Shown here: positions 25,868-34,545 of the stretch, piece by piece
Layout of the letters: each line of letters starts with the position of its first letter
Position numbering within the stretch: position 1 is the stretch's first letter
Virus record (IMG/VR): IMGVR_UViG_3300022925_001882
Span: 1-64,000 of that record
Reading direction: 5' to 3' (one strand)
Length of the DNA stretch: 64,000 bases
Origin: a virus
Translations under genes and position numbers: made by a program
Notes under the pieces: model-generated
Told to the model about the DNA's origin: nothing
Databases searched by the model: none
What the model saw: only the letters and a program-made list of their open reading frames with translations

Positions 25868-25912
25868 TTTTGAGGGTTACACCCTGATTGTTTTTTCATA
25901 CTATTATTTATC
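25868..25912 (-). promoter_or_regulatory. gp18 late promoter and leader hairpin
   Basis: Minus strand GATAAATA at 25905-25912 is followed by an AGGGT-GTA-ACCCT hairpin near 25872-25884, then an AAAGGA site and the gp18 ATG. The leader of roughly 58 nt resembles the leaders of two other probably abundant late proteins. Confidence 0.6.
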
Positions 25913-25958
25913 TTGTTGCACAAAAATTTATGGTTTAACATACCTTCGAAGGCATTTT

Positions 25959-25966
25959 TATAAATA
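25959..25966 (+). promoter_or_regulatory. Late promoter TATAAATA, 5 nt before the zinc/HNH-like ATG
   Basis: Plus strand TATAAATA, CAGTT, ATG. Perfect T4 late octamer; the spacing predicts a leaderless message. Confidence 0.6.
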
Positions 25967-25971
25967 CAGTT

Positions 25972-26322
25972 ATGAGTTTACCTAGACCAATATGTAAGAT
26001 TTGCAACAGAAAAGTTTGTGCCGTAAACTATATTAAGAACGGCAAACGACATTATAGAAGTATGTGCAATCAATGCGGTAAAGTAAACAAAACAAGAAAG
26101 CCCATATATCTTTGGCAAAGAGCAGGATATGAAAAACAAGATAATTGTTTTTTATGTGGATTTAAAAGTTTATATTCTACACAAATGGTAGTGTATCATA
26201 TAGACGGAAGACCTCAAAATACAGATTTTACAAATTTAAGAACGATATGTTTAAATTGTATTGAAGTTGTAAAAAGAAAACATGTAATGTGGCACAGGGG
26301 AGATTTAACTGTTGACTATTAA
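25972..26322 (+). CDS. Zinc-binding, degenerate HNH-like protein
   Basis: 116 residues. There are four Cys pairs: CKIC (9-12), CNQC (33-36), CFLC (59-62) and CLNC (94-97), implying two zinc sites. Between the last two pairs, YHIDGRPQNTDFTNLRTICLNC keeps the HID ... N-LR-C--C pattern of HNH nucleases. The first His of the HH pair is Tyr and the usual His after the last Cys pair is absent, so catalysis is doubtful. It is a lone plus-strand gene between gp18 (divergent) and the dNMP kinase (convergent, 3' ends overlap by 18 nt). It could be a homing-type nuclease remnant or a regulator. Confidence 0.75.
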   Translation: MSLPRPICKICNRKVCAVNYIKNGKRHYRSMCNQCGKVNKTRKPIYLWQRAGYEKQDNCFLCGFKSLYSTQMVVYHIDGRPQNTDFTNLRTICLNCIEVVKRKHVMWHRGDLTVDY

Positions 26323-26925
26323 CTCCATATGTTTGTGCAATTCATCGATTGTACCATTATTGTCAACTTGATAATCATAATCTAATCCGACACTACTATA
26401 CTCACTAGCATGAACTCCTAAATCAACTAACCTTGCTAGTGCTTGAGGGTTTTCGTAATAATTATAATCGACTGCATCATTTAACCATGTAGGTTGTTCG
26501 CCTCGATTGACTCTGACTGTAGTTCCACCTGCATTTTTAATTGCTTGTACCTCATTTTTAAATCTACAATCAGTAATAACTACGTTATCTTCTATTTTAC
26601 GTAATTGATTTTCGATAGACGATACCCAAATATCATTATGAAATGATCGTCTACCTACTTCAGTTCCCCAATACTGTAATACCCAACGAGGAGTTAAATG
26701 AGGCATGTCTAATCGGTTTGCCCACCACTCGTCAACTTCTTCTCGCCACTCTCTACTAGATTGAGTTGTACCTTCTAGCATTTCTCTGTCCCAGCCAAAG
26801 ATAGCAGATACGCAATCTTTTAGAGGACCTGCATAACTGAGTTTTCTAAAACCATGAAATCTGATAAGATAGTCAGCCGCAGTGTCTTTGCCACTGCCGA
26901 TAAGTCCTGTAATACCTATAATCAT
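26305..26925 (-). CDS. 1: Deoxynucleoside monophosphate kinase (gp1-like)
   Basis: 206 residues (T4 gp1: 241). P-loop GLIGSGKDT at residues 7-15, in the form GxxGxGKDT typical of gp1. Also conserved are LSYAGPLKDCVSAIFGWDRE, WVLQYWGTEVGRRSFHNDIW, VVITDCRFKNE and the RVNRG arginines for nucleotide handling. It makes dNDPs for phage DNA synthesis. A perfect sigma70-type promoter ends 29 nt upstream, so expression is early. Its 3' end overlaps the convergent zinc protein gene by 18 nt, so antisense interference with late transcription is possible. Confidence 0.92.
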   Translation of the reverse strand: MIIGITGLIGSGKDTAADYLIRFHGFRKLSYAGPLKDCVSAIFGWDREMLEGTTQSSREWREEVDEWWANRLDMPHLTPRWVLQYWGTEVGRRSFHNDIWVSSIENQLRKIEDNVVITDCRFKNEVQAIKNAGGTTVRVNRGEQPTWLNDAVDYNYYENPQALARLVDLGVHASEYSSVGLDYDYQVDNNGTIDELHKHMELIVNS

Positions 26926-26954
26926 ATTGGATAGTCCTGTAGTAAAGTAATAAT

Positions 26955-26983
26955 ATTATACAGGATTTATAAAAGAGTGTCAA
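26955..26983 (-). promoter_or_regulatory. Perfect sigma70-type early promoter of dNMP kinase
   Basis: Minus strand TTGACA, 17-nt spacer, TATAAT. Confidence 0.85.
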
Positions 26984-26988
26984 GTATT

Positions 26989-28308
26989 TTATTGAACAAT
27001 TTTCCCAGAATATTTGTCAATCGTGTTTGTGTATATGTTGTGGTCATAGGGTGTTATAAACATTCGTAAGATTTTCTGTTTGGGGACATGTTTTAATGGA
27101 GGACAAAATCGGTATAATAATTGCCATTCTTGGTCTAACACATATTTCCAATGTTTGTAATTATATTCGATATCTTCCATTATACCGTACTTATAGCCTT
27201 CCATATATTCTAAAAAAGAAATTATTCTTTTATGTGCAATGTCAATATATGTTTTTGTTTCTAATGAAGGCTCTCCATAACCACGGTCTACTATTAGATC
27301 AGGTTCAGATGTATATTTTCTAAATGTTTTAAACCCTAACCCTTCTAATGTTTTTTCTTGTAAATCATTTTTACTAATTCCTATAAAAGGTTTCTTAGTT
27401 ACAATAGGTTTCCAAGTTTTTTCTGTAGTAGCATAAATGTTATGTTCCCAAAAAGGACGAACTTCCATTTCTTCATTTACTTCTTCAGTATAATATTGCC
27501 AGTGAGGAGGATTAGGATTATCAAACCATGTCTCAGGCATAACAATTAATGATGCATCATTCCATTCATCGGGAAAAAGATAGTTAGCAAGGTCAAAACT
27601 ATTTACTAAACCTTTTTCTGTCACTTCAGTGAATCTATCTCCGGGCAATGTTTTTTTAAGTTGATTATAAATTTTTACTAAGTCGTCTAATGTTAAATTT
27701 TCATCGATAGCATCTAATATTGGTTGATAATCTTGTGTATCGAAATCTTTAAAAGGGTTTTCATAATTGTTTAGTGTATTTGTTAAAGAATAATCTAAAT
27801 GTTCAAGTGTATTTTCTTTTAAAAATTTATACAACAAAGGTAGTTTGTGGGGTCTACCTGAAATGTCTCCAATTAACCAAAGTGCTTTACGATCTTTATT
27901 CTGAAAAGTATCTAACCAACTATTGTTATTATCTAATCCATAACTTCTTTCTTCTGTTCCTTCGGACCTTAGTAAAAAATATCGAGTGTTGTGTCCAAAG
28001 ACCATATAGTGATCAGGCAATTCATTTATGTTAACTCTAGTTCCTTCATGTAGTAAATACACATGTGTTAACTTGGGGAACATTTGACTTGTGTGTAAAT
28101 ATTCTAAAGTCTGCTTTGTCCATTTTGTATAATCCCAGCCACATTGTGGCTCATACAACATAAAACCAATAATTAAATGTTCGATTTGTTGAGTGTCATA
28201 TGGTTCAGCAGAATCGATGTGTCCATTGAATGGTATATTGCGATCATGTCCGCATTCTACATTAAGACACCAAATTGATTCTGTAAGTTGACAACTATGA
28301 ATCGTCAT
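26989..28308 (-). CDS. Glycosyltransferase-like protein of unknown specificity
   Basis: 439 residues. The C-terminal half carries SLIVMPETWFDN, then ATTEKTWKPIVTKKPFIGIS and LEGLGFKTFRKY. The pattern T-E-K-T-x-K-P-I ... P-F-I ... L-G-F-x-T-F is seen in fucosyltransferase-like and other phage glycosyltransferase-type proteins, where the Glu-Lys pair lies in the sugar-nucleotide site. The N-terminal half (CLNVECGHDRNIPF ...) is not recognised. No signal peptide. It lies between gp13 and the dNMP kinase. It may glycosylate phage structural proteins or host surface; the assignment is tentative. Confidence 0.6.
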   Translation of the reverse strand: MTIHSCQLTESIWCLNVECGHDRNIPFNGHIDSAEPYDTQQIEHLIIGFMLYEPQCGWDYTKWTKQTLEYLHTSQMFPKLTHVYLLHEGTRVNINELPDHYMVFGHNTRYFLLRSEGTEERSYGLDNNNSWLDTFQNKDRKALWLIGDISGRPHKLPLLYKFLKENTLEHLDYSLTNTLNNYENPFKDFDTQDYQPILDAIDENLTLDDLVKIYNQLKKTLPGDRFTEVTEKGLVNSFDLANYLFPDEWNDASLIVMPETWFDNPNPPHWQYYTEEVNEEMEVRPFWEHNIYATTEKTWKPIVTKKPFIGISKNDLQEKTLEGLGFKTFRKYTSEPDLIVDRGYGEPSLETKTYIDIAHKRIISFLEYMEGYKYGIMEDIEYNYKHWKYVLDQEWQLLYRFCPPLKHVPKQKILRMFITPYDHNIYTNTIDKYSGKIVQ

Positions 28309-28317
28309 GCAATGTGA

Positions 28318-29103
28318 TTAGCCCTGTATCCAAGTAAGAGGTTGTGAGTAATCTACGTAATCACGCAAGTCTTTAAGACATTTTTCTTGCCCTGCTAATC
28401 CTTCAGCCTTCATTGCCGCTCCATTAAGAGCAGTGCCACCTGCAGGGCCTGCAATAGTTGAGAATTTTTCACGTGCTTGGCCAATAGAAATAGTTACAGT
28501 TGCTAATGTAAAATCTTCAATCCAAGGTGCAATGCCCGGATCTTGCAATAAAGATGTTTCTGGGCGTTGGATGTCAGCCCAAATAAGAACTTGTTCACCT
28601 GATCCTTTGAAGTCTCTAACAAATCTAATTGTTTTAGTTACTGGATCAAAAGTATAGATAACAAATCCACCAAACATTCTAGCGGCAAGTTCTACATACC
28701 CTGCATAGAAGTCATATGTTGCTAATCCACCTGCATAATTATAGTTTAACAAGTAAGTGTTTAGAATAGCAGATGAGAATGGATCGAATGATGATGCGGC
28801 TGGACCAGTTTCAAGACCGATTGTACGTCTGAAACATTGCCTTACATTAATAAATTCAGTAGGAAGTGTGTATGTATCAATATCTTTTTCTATTGTCAAT
28901 AAAGTATAAGATTCTTGTACTGAATTCTCTGCACGTTGTCTATATGTTTTAATGCAATAGTTATATGCGGCTTCATAATGTTCTGGATCTAATTCTAAGT
29001 CTACAATACCGTCGCCCAACCTATAACGGATGTTGTCGAACATATTTTCTTTTAACTGCTCGAGGTTTTCTCCGTTTGGTACTGCTAGTTGTTCTGATGA
29101 CAT
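28318..29103 (-). CDS. 13: Neck protein gp13
   Basis: 261 residues (T4 gp13: 309). The N-terminal pattern (LKENMFDNIRYRLGDGIVDLEL, then YNYCIKTYRQRAENS) and the later VRQCFRRTIGLE, ATYDFYAGYVELAARMFGG and IGQAREKFSTIAGPAGGT fit gp13 of marine T4-like phages. gp13 joins gp14 to close the portal and form the connector to the tail. It is transcribed from its own late promoter 22 nt upstream, divergently from gp14-gp15 but near them. The assignment is from memory of the family pattern plus context. Confidence 0.8.
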   Translation of the reverse strand: MSSEQLAVPNGENLEQLKENMFDNIRYRLGDGIVDLELDPEHYEAAYNYCIKTYRQRAENSVQESYTLLTIEKDIDTYTLPTEFINVRQCFRRTIGLETGPAASSFDPFSSAILNTYLLNYNYAGGLATYDFYAGYVELAARMFGGFVIYTFDPVTKTIRFVRDFKGSGEQVLIWADIQRPETSLLQDPGIAPWIEDFTLATVTISIGQAREKFSTIAGPAGGTALNGAAMKAEGLAGQEKCLKDLRDYVDYSQPLTWIQG

Positions 29104-29125
29104 ATTGATAAATTCCTATTTCTAG

Positions 29126-29133
29126 TATTTATC
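29126..29133 (-). promoter_or_regulatory. T4-type late promoter GATAAATA of gp13
   Basis: Minus strand GATAAATA, 22 nt before gp13, inside the 3' end of the SGNH-like gene. Confidence 0.7.
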
Positions 29134-29136
29134 AGT

Positions 29137-29895
29137 CTAAATGTTTTTCTGTTTTATATAATTAAACAAATCAGTGGCTCTGGATAGATGTGCGTCTGCT
29201 CCATGATGGCCATATTTGGCATTTGGGTTAATCATTCCTGCTTCTTTATATTTTTCATAGAAACCATACTTATTGTCTCTATACATGTAATAACGTTTGG
29301 CATCAATTTTTGACAAATAAGGTCTTAACCATTTCATATTTCTATTGTTAAAAGCAATACCAGAATTTGTCATTAGATATCTGATATTTTCTGCTTTGAA
29401 AAAATATTGCAATGATAAAGCATCCTTGGCAGTCAGACATTCAGTATAAATTTCTGAATATACCAAAAATCTTTGTGCTGTTAAAAACTGTTCTTTTTCT
29501 TGCGGAGCAACATGATGTGGATCTGTCATTGCATTTACTTGAACTGAACTTAAAAATGATGGGTCTGCCCAATCAGCACAAGTATCTTGGTCAATACCTA
29601 CATCGTGTGGAACAGGTGCTTCTATTCTACAACTCTCTGCCCAATTGACTAAAACAAAAAGGTTGTTTGCTTTATTTGACACTAAATCTTGGTTAAGTGT
29701 AAACCAATTTAGTACACTACGATGTATAGCACCATTAGAAGAACCGTTCCTTGCAATATTGATGGGAACATGATCCATCATTTTTGCTAATTGGTTACCA
29801 AAACTTGCTTGACGATTTTCTGGGCTTGATAAGTTCCCATCTATTTCCGAACCAGCGGCATGACTACACCCCGCAATCAACATATAATTTGCCAT
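29137..29895 (-). CDS. SGNH/GDSL-hydrolase-like protein
   Basis: 252 residues, cytoplasmic (no signal peptide). Block I is IAGCSHAAGSE at ~7-17 (nucleophile Ser12), block II/III is NIARNGSSNGAIHRS near 46-60, and the C-terminal GADAHLS near 232 could give the Asp-x-x-His-type pair as D-A-H. This is the SGNH esterase/lipase layout, seen as unknown enzymes in several marine phages. A second, diverged member lies at 40978-41865. The substrate (sugar O-acetyl, lipid or other ester) cannot be told. It follows the 380-aa gene after 4 nt. Confidence 0.65.
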   Translation of the reverse strand: MANYMLIAGCSHAAGSEIDGNLSSPENRQASFGNQLAKMMDHVPINIARNGSSNGAIHRSVLNWFTLNQDLVSNKANNLFVLVNWAESCRIEAPVPHDVGIDQDTCADWADPSFLSSVQVNAMTDPHHVAPQEKEQFLTAQRFLVYSEIYTECLTAKDALSLQYFFKAENIRYLMTNSGIAFNNRNMKWLRPYLSKIDAKRYYMYRDNKYGFYEKYKEAGMINPNAKYGHHGADAHLSRATDLFNYIKQKNI

Positions 29896-29899
29896 ATAA

Positions 29900-31042
29900 T
29901 TAAAACGCCTTTAAAATAATCATTGAATCGTTAAAACGACCCTTCGGTTGAACACCGACTGCTTTAATATCATCAAAGAATTTACGTGCCGCGGGCTTAC
30001 TGCCCATAATTTCTTTTAATTGTTCTTTGGGTTTACGTAATGTCTTAATTGCACTCTTAGACTTGTCAAATCCATACAAAGTGTTTCCTTTAACAAACAT
30101 TTCTCCACCAAGATCGTCTGCGATATAGTGATGAAGTTTTCTTTTAGCAGTATCATAGCACCATGCTTCTTTAGACAGATGCAACTCTGTGGGTCTAATG
30201 CTTTCTAATTTTAAGTTAGTTGTTTCGCATTCAAACCTTTTCTGATATTTTAAACTTCTAGTTGCTTTTTCAGGAGTGATAGGTTTAGTTTTACGTTTAG
30301 CCCTATTTTTAATTTTAAGGGCTTGATATGAATTTAATACTCCAATCATTGCATCATAGGCGCTGATAATACTTTTAATTTTTCTTTTATTAAAATGACT
30401 ATATGCTTCAATTAATTGTTCATCTTTCCCTTCAATAACTTCTTTAAATTCTTTTTGTTCAAATGTATAACTTTCGACTAGTTGAGGGATATGATTTGGT
30501 AAAGGATTGTATGTGTTTAATATTCTTAGAATAGCAGTATTAAATTTAGCATCAACTTTTATTTCATCTTCAAACAGTTGATCCATAATGCCATCGATCT
30601 CTCCACCTGCTTCCATTAACTTGCCAAGCATGATTTCTTGTATAGAAGGACGATTGGGTTTGTCTTTTGCTTTTTCTTCTTTTACTTGAGCAATCTTTTT
30701 ACCTTTCTCTAACCATTCTTCTTTGAGTTTGGCAATATGATTTATATGCCCTTCTGGCATGTAACCAACTCTATTTAAAAAATAGACTGATGTACCTGTA
30801 GAATTAAAGTTCCAGTCTGGGTTCCTAAGAATAATTTCGATTTCTTCTTCGGTGTAGCCAGATTCTTTTTTAAGCCAAGTCTTAAATTCAGTTAGTCTTT
30901 TCTTATCACTGATTTCTGTACGAATAAAGTACTGGCAGTCTTGGTATGCTTTTGCCTGGCCTTCGGGGTCTTCGATGTTTTTGTGTTTTTCCCAGTCTGG
31001 CTCAGGGGTCAGATAAACTGTTTTTTGCTTACGTCTAGCCAT
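29900..31042 (-). CDS. Unknown basic protein, early-promoter gene
   Basis: 380 residues, strongly basic, mostly helical. It begins MARRKQKTVYLTPEPDWEKH; a charged middle segment (EEKAKDKPNRPSIQEIM) is followed by KNRAKRKTKPITPEKATRSL and a C-terminal alpha/beta region (LYGFDKSKSAIKTLRKP). Basic surface and length suggest nucleic-acid binding, but no domain is recognised. A promoter of host type (TTGAAT-N17-TACAAT) lies upstream. Confidence 0.8.
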   Translation of the reverse strand: MARRKQKTVYLTPEPDWEKHKNIEDPEGQAKAYQDCQYFIRTEISDKKRLTEFKTWLKKESGYTEEEIEIILRNPDWNFNSTGTSVYFLNRVGYMPEGHINHIAKLKEEWLEKGKKIAQVKEEKAKDKPNRPSIQEIMLGKLMEAGGEIDGIMDQLFEDEIKVDAKFNTAILRILNTYNPLPNHIPQLVESYTFEQKEFKEVIEGKDEQLIEAYSHFNKRKIKSIISAYDAMIGVLNSYQALKIKNRAKRKTKPITPEKATRSLKYQKRFECETTNLKLESIRPTELHLSKEAWCYDTAKRKLHHYIADDLGGEMFVKGNTLYGFDKSKSAIKTLRKPKEQLKEIMGSKPAARKFFDDIKAVGVQPKGRFNDSMIILKAF

Positions 31043-31083
31043 TTTGTCCCTTAATGAAATGAATGTTCATACTTAGTGTTCGC

Positions 31084-31112
31084 ATTGTACATCAAATAAT
31101 TTTTTAATTCAA
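31084..31112 (-). promoter_or_regulatory. Probable early promoter of the 380-aa gene
   Basis: Minus strand TTGAAT, 17-nt spacer, TACAAT, ending 41 nt before the ATG. Confidence 0.5.
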
Positions 31113-31149
31113 CCTCTATTTACCCAAATTCTGCGTCTCATTGTGTTGA

Positions 31150-31157
31150 GATAAATA
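31150..31157 (+). promoter_or_regulatory. Late promoter GATAAATA, 5 nt before the gp14 ATG
   Basis: Plus strand GATAAATA, TATAT, ATG. No ribosome-binding site; leaderless spacing. Confidence 0.6.
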
Positions 31158-31162
31158 TATAT

Positions 31163-32920
31163 ATGCCAAGATTAAGTTTATACCGGGAACAGAAACAAAA
31201 CGATTACCGTTTTTTAGACAGAAGTATTTCTGAGCAGTTGACTGTTGGCGGTACTGATCTCTATGTCCATAAGTATGCAGGCCCGATGGATCAAGGACCT
31301 TCTGCTGATTTTACACAACCTCAATATAGTTCTTTAGACCCAACAAATATACAAGATTTGTTGTTTTTAGAGAACAGAGACAGAAAATATGAAAAGGATA
31401 TTTATCGATTACGGGGCCATTATAACGTACAAAACTTAGACTTTGATCTTAGTCAGTTTGGTTTATTTTTAAGTAATGATACTATTTTTATTAATGTTCA
31501 TTACAATGACATGATCGATATCATAGGCAGAAAGTTAATGGTAGGTGATGTTATCGAATTACCTCACTTACTAGATTACAATCCATTAAACGATGATGCT
31601 ACAGAATTTCCAGTAGCACTAAAAAGATTTTATCAAGTTACAGATGCTAACTATGGCAGTGAAGGTTTTTCACAAACATGGTACCCTCATCTATGGCGTA
31701 TCAAATGTGAAAAATTAGTAGATAGCCAAGAGTTTCAGGATATCTTGCGTCAACCAACTGACAAAGACAATTACTTAGGTGATTGGGATAAAAACAAAAC
31801 ATACCCTGCAGGGTATACAATGACATTTGGTGACAAAAATTATATTGCATTACAAGAAGTACCTGCAGGAACAAAACCCGGTGATACTGATCCGGATCCG
31901 TACTGGGAACTGGATACAGGTAAAACACTTAAAGATGTTCTAGGTCGATATAATGAAAATATTAGAATCAATGATGCTAATTTAAAAGAAGCCGCACGTA
32001 TTGTACCGAAGGCCGGGTATGATACATCTAATTTATATGTCGTACCTGGCTATGGTATCTTTGAAGCAAACGGTGTACCATCTGACAAAGAAAATCAACC
32101 CGCACCTCCTGTCGATGTACGTTCATGGATGCCCGGTAATAGCCCATTAACTGCTACTGGTGAAGTCATTACTATGAAAAGTGACAAATACAAATATGAA
32201 TCTACTGGTATAAGAATACCAAAAGAAGTCATTGACGTAATGCAAGCCAAACATGGTGAACAAGATATAGACTTAGAAGCAATGATAGCAAAGTTTGTAC
32301 AAGCAAACTTATCCATTGCAGTTGAAGCACCAGAAATGTCATCAACTGGCTCAGGTCAGATGGAAGGCACAAAATTATTAACAGTTAATATAAGTGGTCC
32401 TGTAACAGGTCCATATGGTACTGCTGATAACACTTACGCAACAGCAGATCAGGATCCTACTCAACCAGGCTTTACAGGTACAGAACCATATGGTCCAAAT
32501 ACAATGGACTATCGTGCTGATTGTGATCCTCGTTTTCAATACATAGCAAGATATACTCCTCGTGACTTTGGTTATACATCAGGTTACTTAACAGGAGAAG
32601 GTGCTCCCCCTAATGGACTCCCAGCAGGTGCAGGTATTTCGTTCCCGCAAAGTCCACAAGTTGGAGATTATTTCTTACGTATAGATTATACACCTAATGT
32701 GTTATATCGTTGGAACGGTACTTTATGGTTAAGAGTCAGTGAAGATGTAAGAACGTCTACAGGCTTTACTAGTGATGACACATCACAATTATCTGGATTC
32801 ATTAATAATGATGATACGATATATAGTAACAACGATGAAGCAAACGTACCATCTGCTCAAGGACTAAGTGGTATCTTAGATTTGGAACCAGATGACAATC
32901 CACCAAGTGACGGAACATAA
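31163..32920 (+). CDS. 14: Neck protein gp14-like, with carbohydrate-binding-like insertion
   Basis: 585 residues, more than twice T4 gp14 (256). The N-terminal ~200 residues fit gp14: LSQFGLFLSNDTIFINVHYNDM, LMVGDVIELPHL, KRFYQVTDANYGSEGFS, WRIKCEKLVDSQEF. Residues ~206-252 (GDWDKNKTYPAGYTM, NYIALQEVPAG, PYWEL) match the W..N.tY..G....Y.A....P....WEL spacing of CBM5/12-type chitin-binding modules. The C-terminal third is beta-rich with low-complexity Asp/Ser/Asn at the end. gp14 follows gp13 in closing the head and joining the tail. The stop overlaps gp15 as TAATG. There is no Shine-Dalgarno; a late element sits 5 nt upstream. Confidence 0.75.
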   Translation: MPRLSLYREQKQNDYRFLDRSISEQLTVGGTDLYVHKYAGPMDQGPSADFTQPQYSSLDPTNIQDLLFLENRDRKYEKDIYRLRGHYNVQNLDFDLSQFGLFLSNDTIFINVHYNDMIDIIGRKLMVGDVIELPHLLDYNPLNDDATEFPVALKRFYQVTDANYGSEGFSQTWYPHLWRIKCEKLVDSQEFQDILRQPTDKDNYLGDWDKNKTYPAGYTMTFGDKNYIALQEVPAGTKPGDTDPDPYWELDTGKTLKDVLGRYNENIRINDANLKEAARIVPKAGYDTSNLYVVPGYGIFEANGVPSDKENQPAPPVDVRSWMPGNSPLTATGEVITMKSDKYKYESTGIRIPKEVIDVMQAKHGEQDIDLEAMIAKFVQANLSIAVEAPEMSSTGSGQMEGTKLLTVNISGPVTGPYGTADNTYATADQDPTQPGFTGTEPYGPNTMDYRADCDPRFQYIARYTPRDFGYTSGYLTGEGAPPNGLPAGAGISFPQSPQVGDYFLRIDYTPNVLYRWNGTLWLRVSEDVRTSTGFTSDDTSQLSGFINNDDTIYSNNDEANVPSAQGLSGILDLEPDDNPPSDGT

Positions 32921-34515
32921 TGGCACAATATTTTTACGACAATCAAATAAGAAGATTTTTACTACAGTTTGCTAAAATTTTTAGCAACTGGTATGTGACT
33001 TCAGGTACTGATCCTAACGGCAATCCTATACTCGTTAGAGTACCTATCCAATATGGAGATGCAAGTAGACAAGCATCAACAATTATTGCAAACAACTCTG
33101 CAAGTAATTTACCTTCTGCACCTTTGATAACTTATTTTATTAATGGATTAGAGTATGATCAAAGACGTACACAAGAGCCTTACTTTGTAGAGAAACAAAA
33201 TGTACGTCAAAGAGATTATGATCCTACTACAGCCGCTTACGGAGAGACACAGGGTCAAGCATTTACTGTTGAAAAGTTAATGCCAGTTCCATACACACTT
33301 AGATTACAAGTAGACTTTTGGACGACTAACTATCAACAAAAATTAGAATTGATTGAACAATTAGGAACATTATTCAATCCGTCATTAGAAATTCAAAATA
33401 CTGATAACTTTATTGACTGGACATCTTTAACAGTTGTATATCAGGATGGACTTACATTCTCATCTCGTACTATACCACAAGGTACAGGTAATCCTATTGA
33501 TGTTATGTCATGGAAATTCTACTTACCCATGTGGTTAACGACATCTGCCAAACTTAAAAAGTATGGTGTTATTAACAAGATTATCACTTCTATCTTTGAA
33601 GGTAAAACACAAGAAGATATGAAAGATGATGACCTGTTATTAGGTACAAGACAAAAGATATCTCCATATGGTTATCAAGTATTATTCATAGGTAATTCAT
33701 TACAGTTATTACCGCAAGATCAACCAGATCAACCTTCTAACTTCTCATTAGATAAGCCAGTTAATCCAGACACTGACTTGTATTGGTCATCTATCTTAAA
33801 CATGTATGGTGCATACCGAGGAGGTATTTCACAAGTTGCATTACAAAATCCATATATGGATACAGAGATTATGGGTACAATTGTTATTGATCCTCTTGAT
33901 GATCGTTATCTAATTTATAATGTCGATGAAGATACATTACCACAGAATACATTAGACCCTGTAACATCAGTTATTAATCCTCAAGTATCAGGACCAAACA
34001 ACGGACTCCCCGGGCCTATTCCTAATGTGAGATATTTGTTAACACAAGACATAGGTTATCAAACTTCATCATGGGGAACAATTATAGGTAGTCAGACAGG
34101 TACATCAACGTTACCTGAATCTCAAGTTGCAACAACAATGACCCCTGGTACACTGTATCAAATTGCTACTATAGGTACAACTGATTTTAGATACTATGGT
34201 GCTCCGAATAATAATATAGGCACCCAGTTCACAATGAATAATGTACAACCAGAAGGCACAGGTACTGTATACACTGTAGTAGAAGCAAAAGCAAATGACA
34301 TTATACAATTTAACGCAGACATTATGACTTGGTTTGTTGCGTTTGATTCTGTCATCAATGAAGATGAACTTGAATATGTAACTAACTTAACTACAGAAAT
34401 TCAATATCGTTGGGCGGCTACACCTTCTGATTCAACTCAGCCCGGTTTGCCTGCACAATGGATGAAGTCTTACGAAGGTTATTACAACGAAGGCGATTAC
34501 AGTATAGTTATTTAA
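32920..34515 (+). CDS. 15: Proximal tail sheath stabiliser gp15
   Basis: 531 residues (T4 gp15: 272). The start FYDNQIRRFLLQFAKIFSNW and VRVPIQYGDASRQ align with T4 gp15 (FYNSSFRRY ... LFSN ... IRVPITYASKE). PVPYTLRLQVDFWTTNYQQ, then EQLGTLFNPSL, and WKFYLPMWLTTSAKLKKYGVI are also typical. Residues ~400-450 carry an inserted module (GTLYQIATIGTTDFRYYGAP ... GTGTVYTVVEA) also present in the 490-aa structural protein. gp15 caps the tail and joins it to the neck. Translationally coupled to gp14. Confidence 0.88.
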   Translation: MAQYFYDNQIRRFLLQFAKIFSNWYVTSGTDPNGNPILVRVPIQYGDASRQASTIIANNSASNLPSAPLITYFINGLEYDQRRTQEPYFVEKQNVRQRDYDPTTAAYGETQGQAFTVEKLMPVPYTLRLQVDFWTTNYQQKLELIEQLGTLFNPSLEIQNTDNFIDWTSLTVVYQDGLTFSSRTIPQGTGNPIDVMSWKFYLPMWLTTSAKLKKYGVINKIITSIFEGKTQEDMKDDDLLLGTRQKISPYGYQVLFIGNSLQLLPQDQPDQPSNFSLDKPVNPDTDLYWSSILNMYGAYRGGISQVALQNPYMDTEIMGTIVIDPLDDRYLIYNVDEDTLPQNTLDPVTSVINPQVSGPNNGLPGPIPNVRYLLTQDIGYQTSSWGTIIGSQTGTSTLPESQVATTMTPGTLYQIATIGTTDFRYYGAPNNNIGTQFTMNNVQPEGTGTVYTVVEAKANDIIQFNADIMTWFVAFDSVINEDELEYVTNLTTEIQYRWAATPSDSTQPGLPAQWMKSYEGYYNEGDYSIVI

Positions 34516-34533
34516 GAGGTACCTTGTCACCTA

Positions 34534-34540
34534 CTAAATA
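34534..34540 (+). promoter_or_regulatory. Late promoter CTAAATA, 5 nt before the nudix ATG
   Basis: Plus strand CTAAATA, ATTGT, ATG. Leaderless spacing, as at the other class members. Confidence 0.55.
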
Positions 34541-34545
34541 ATTGT

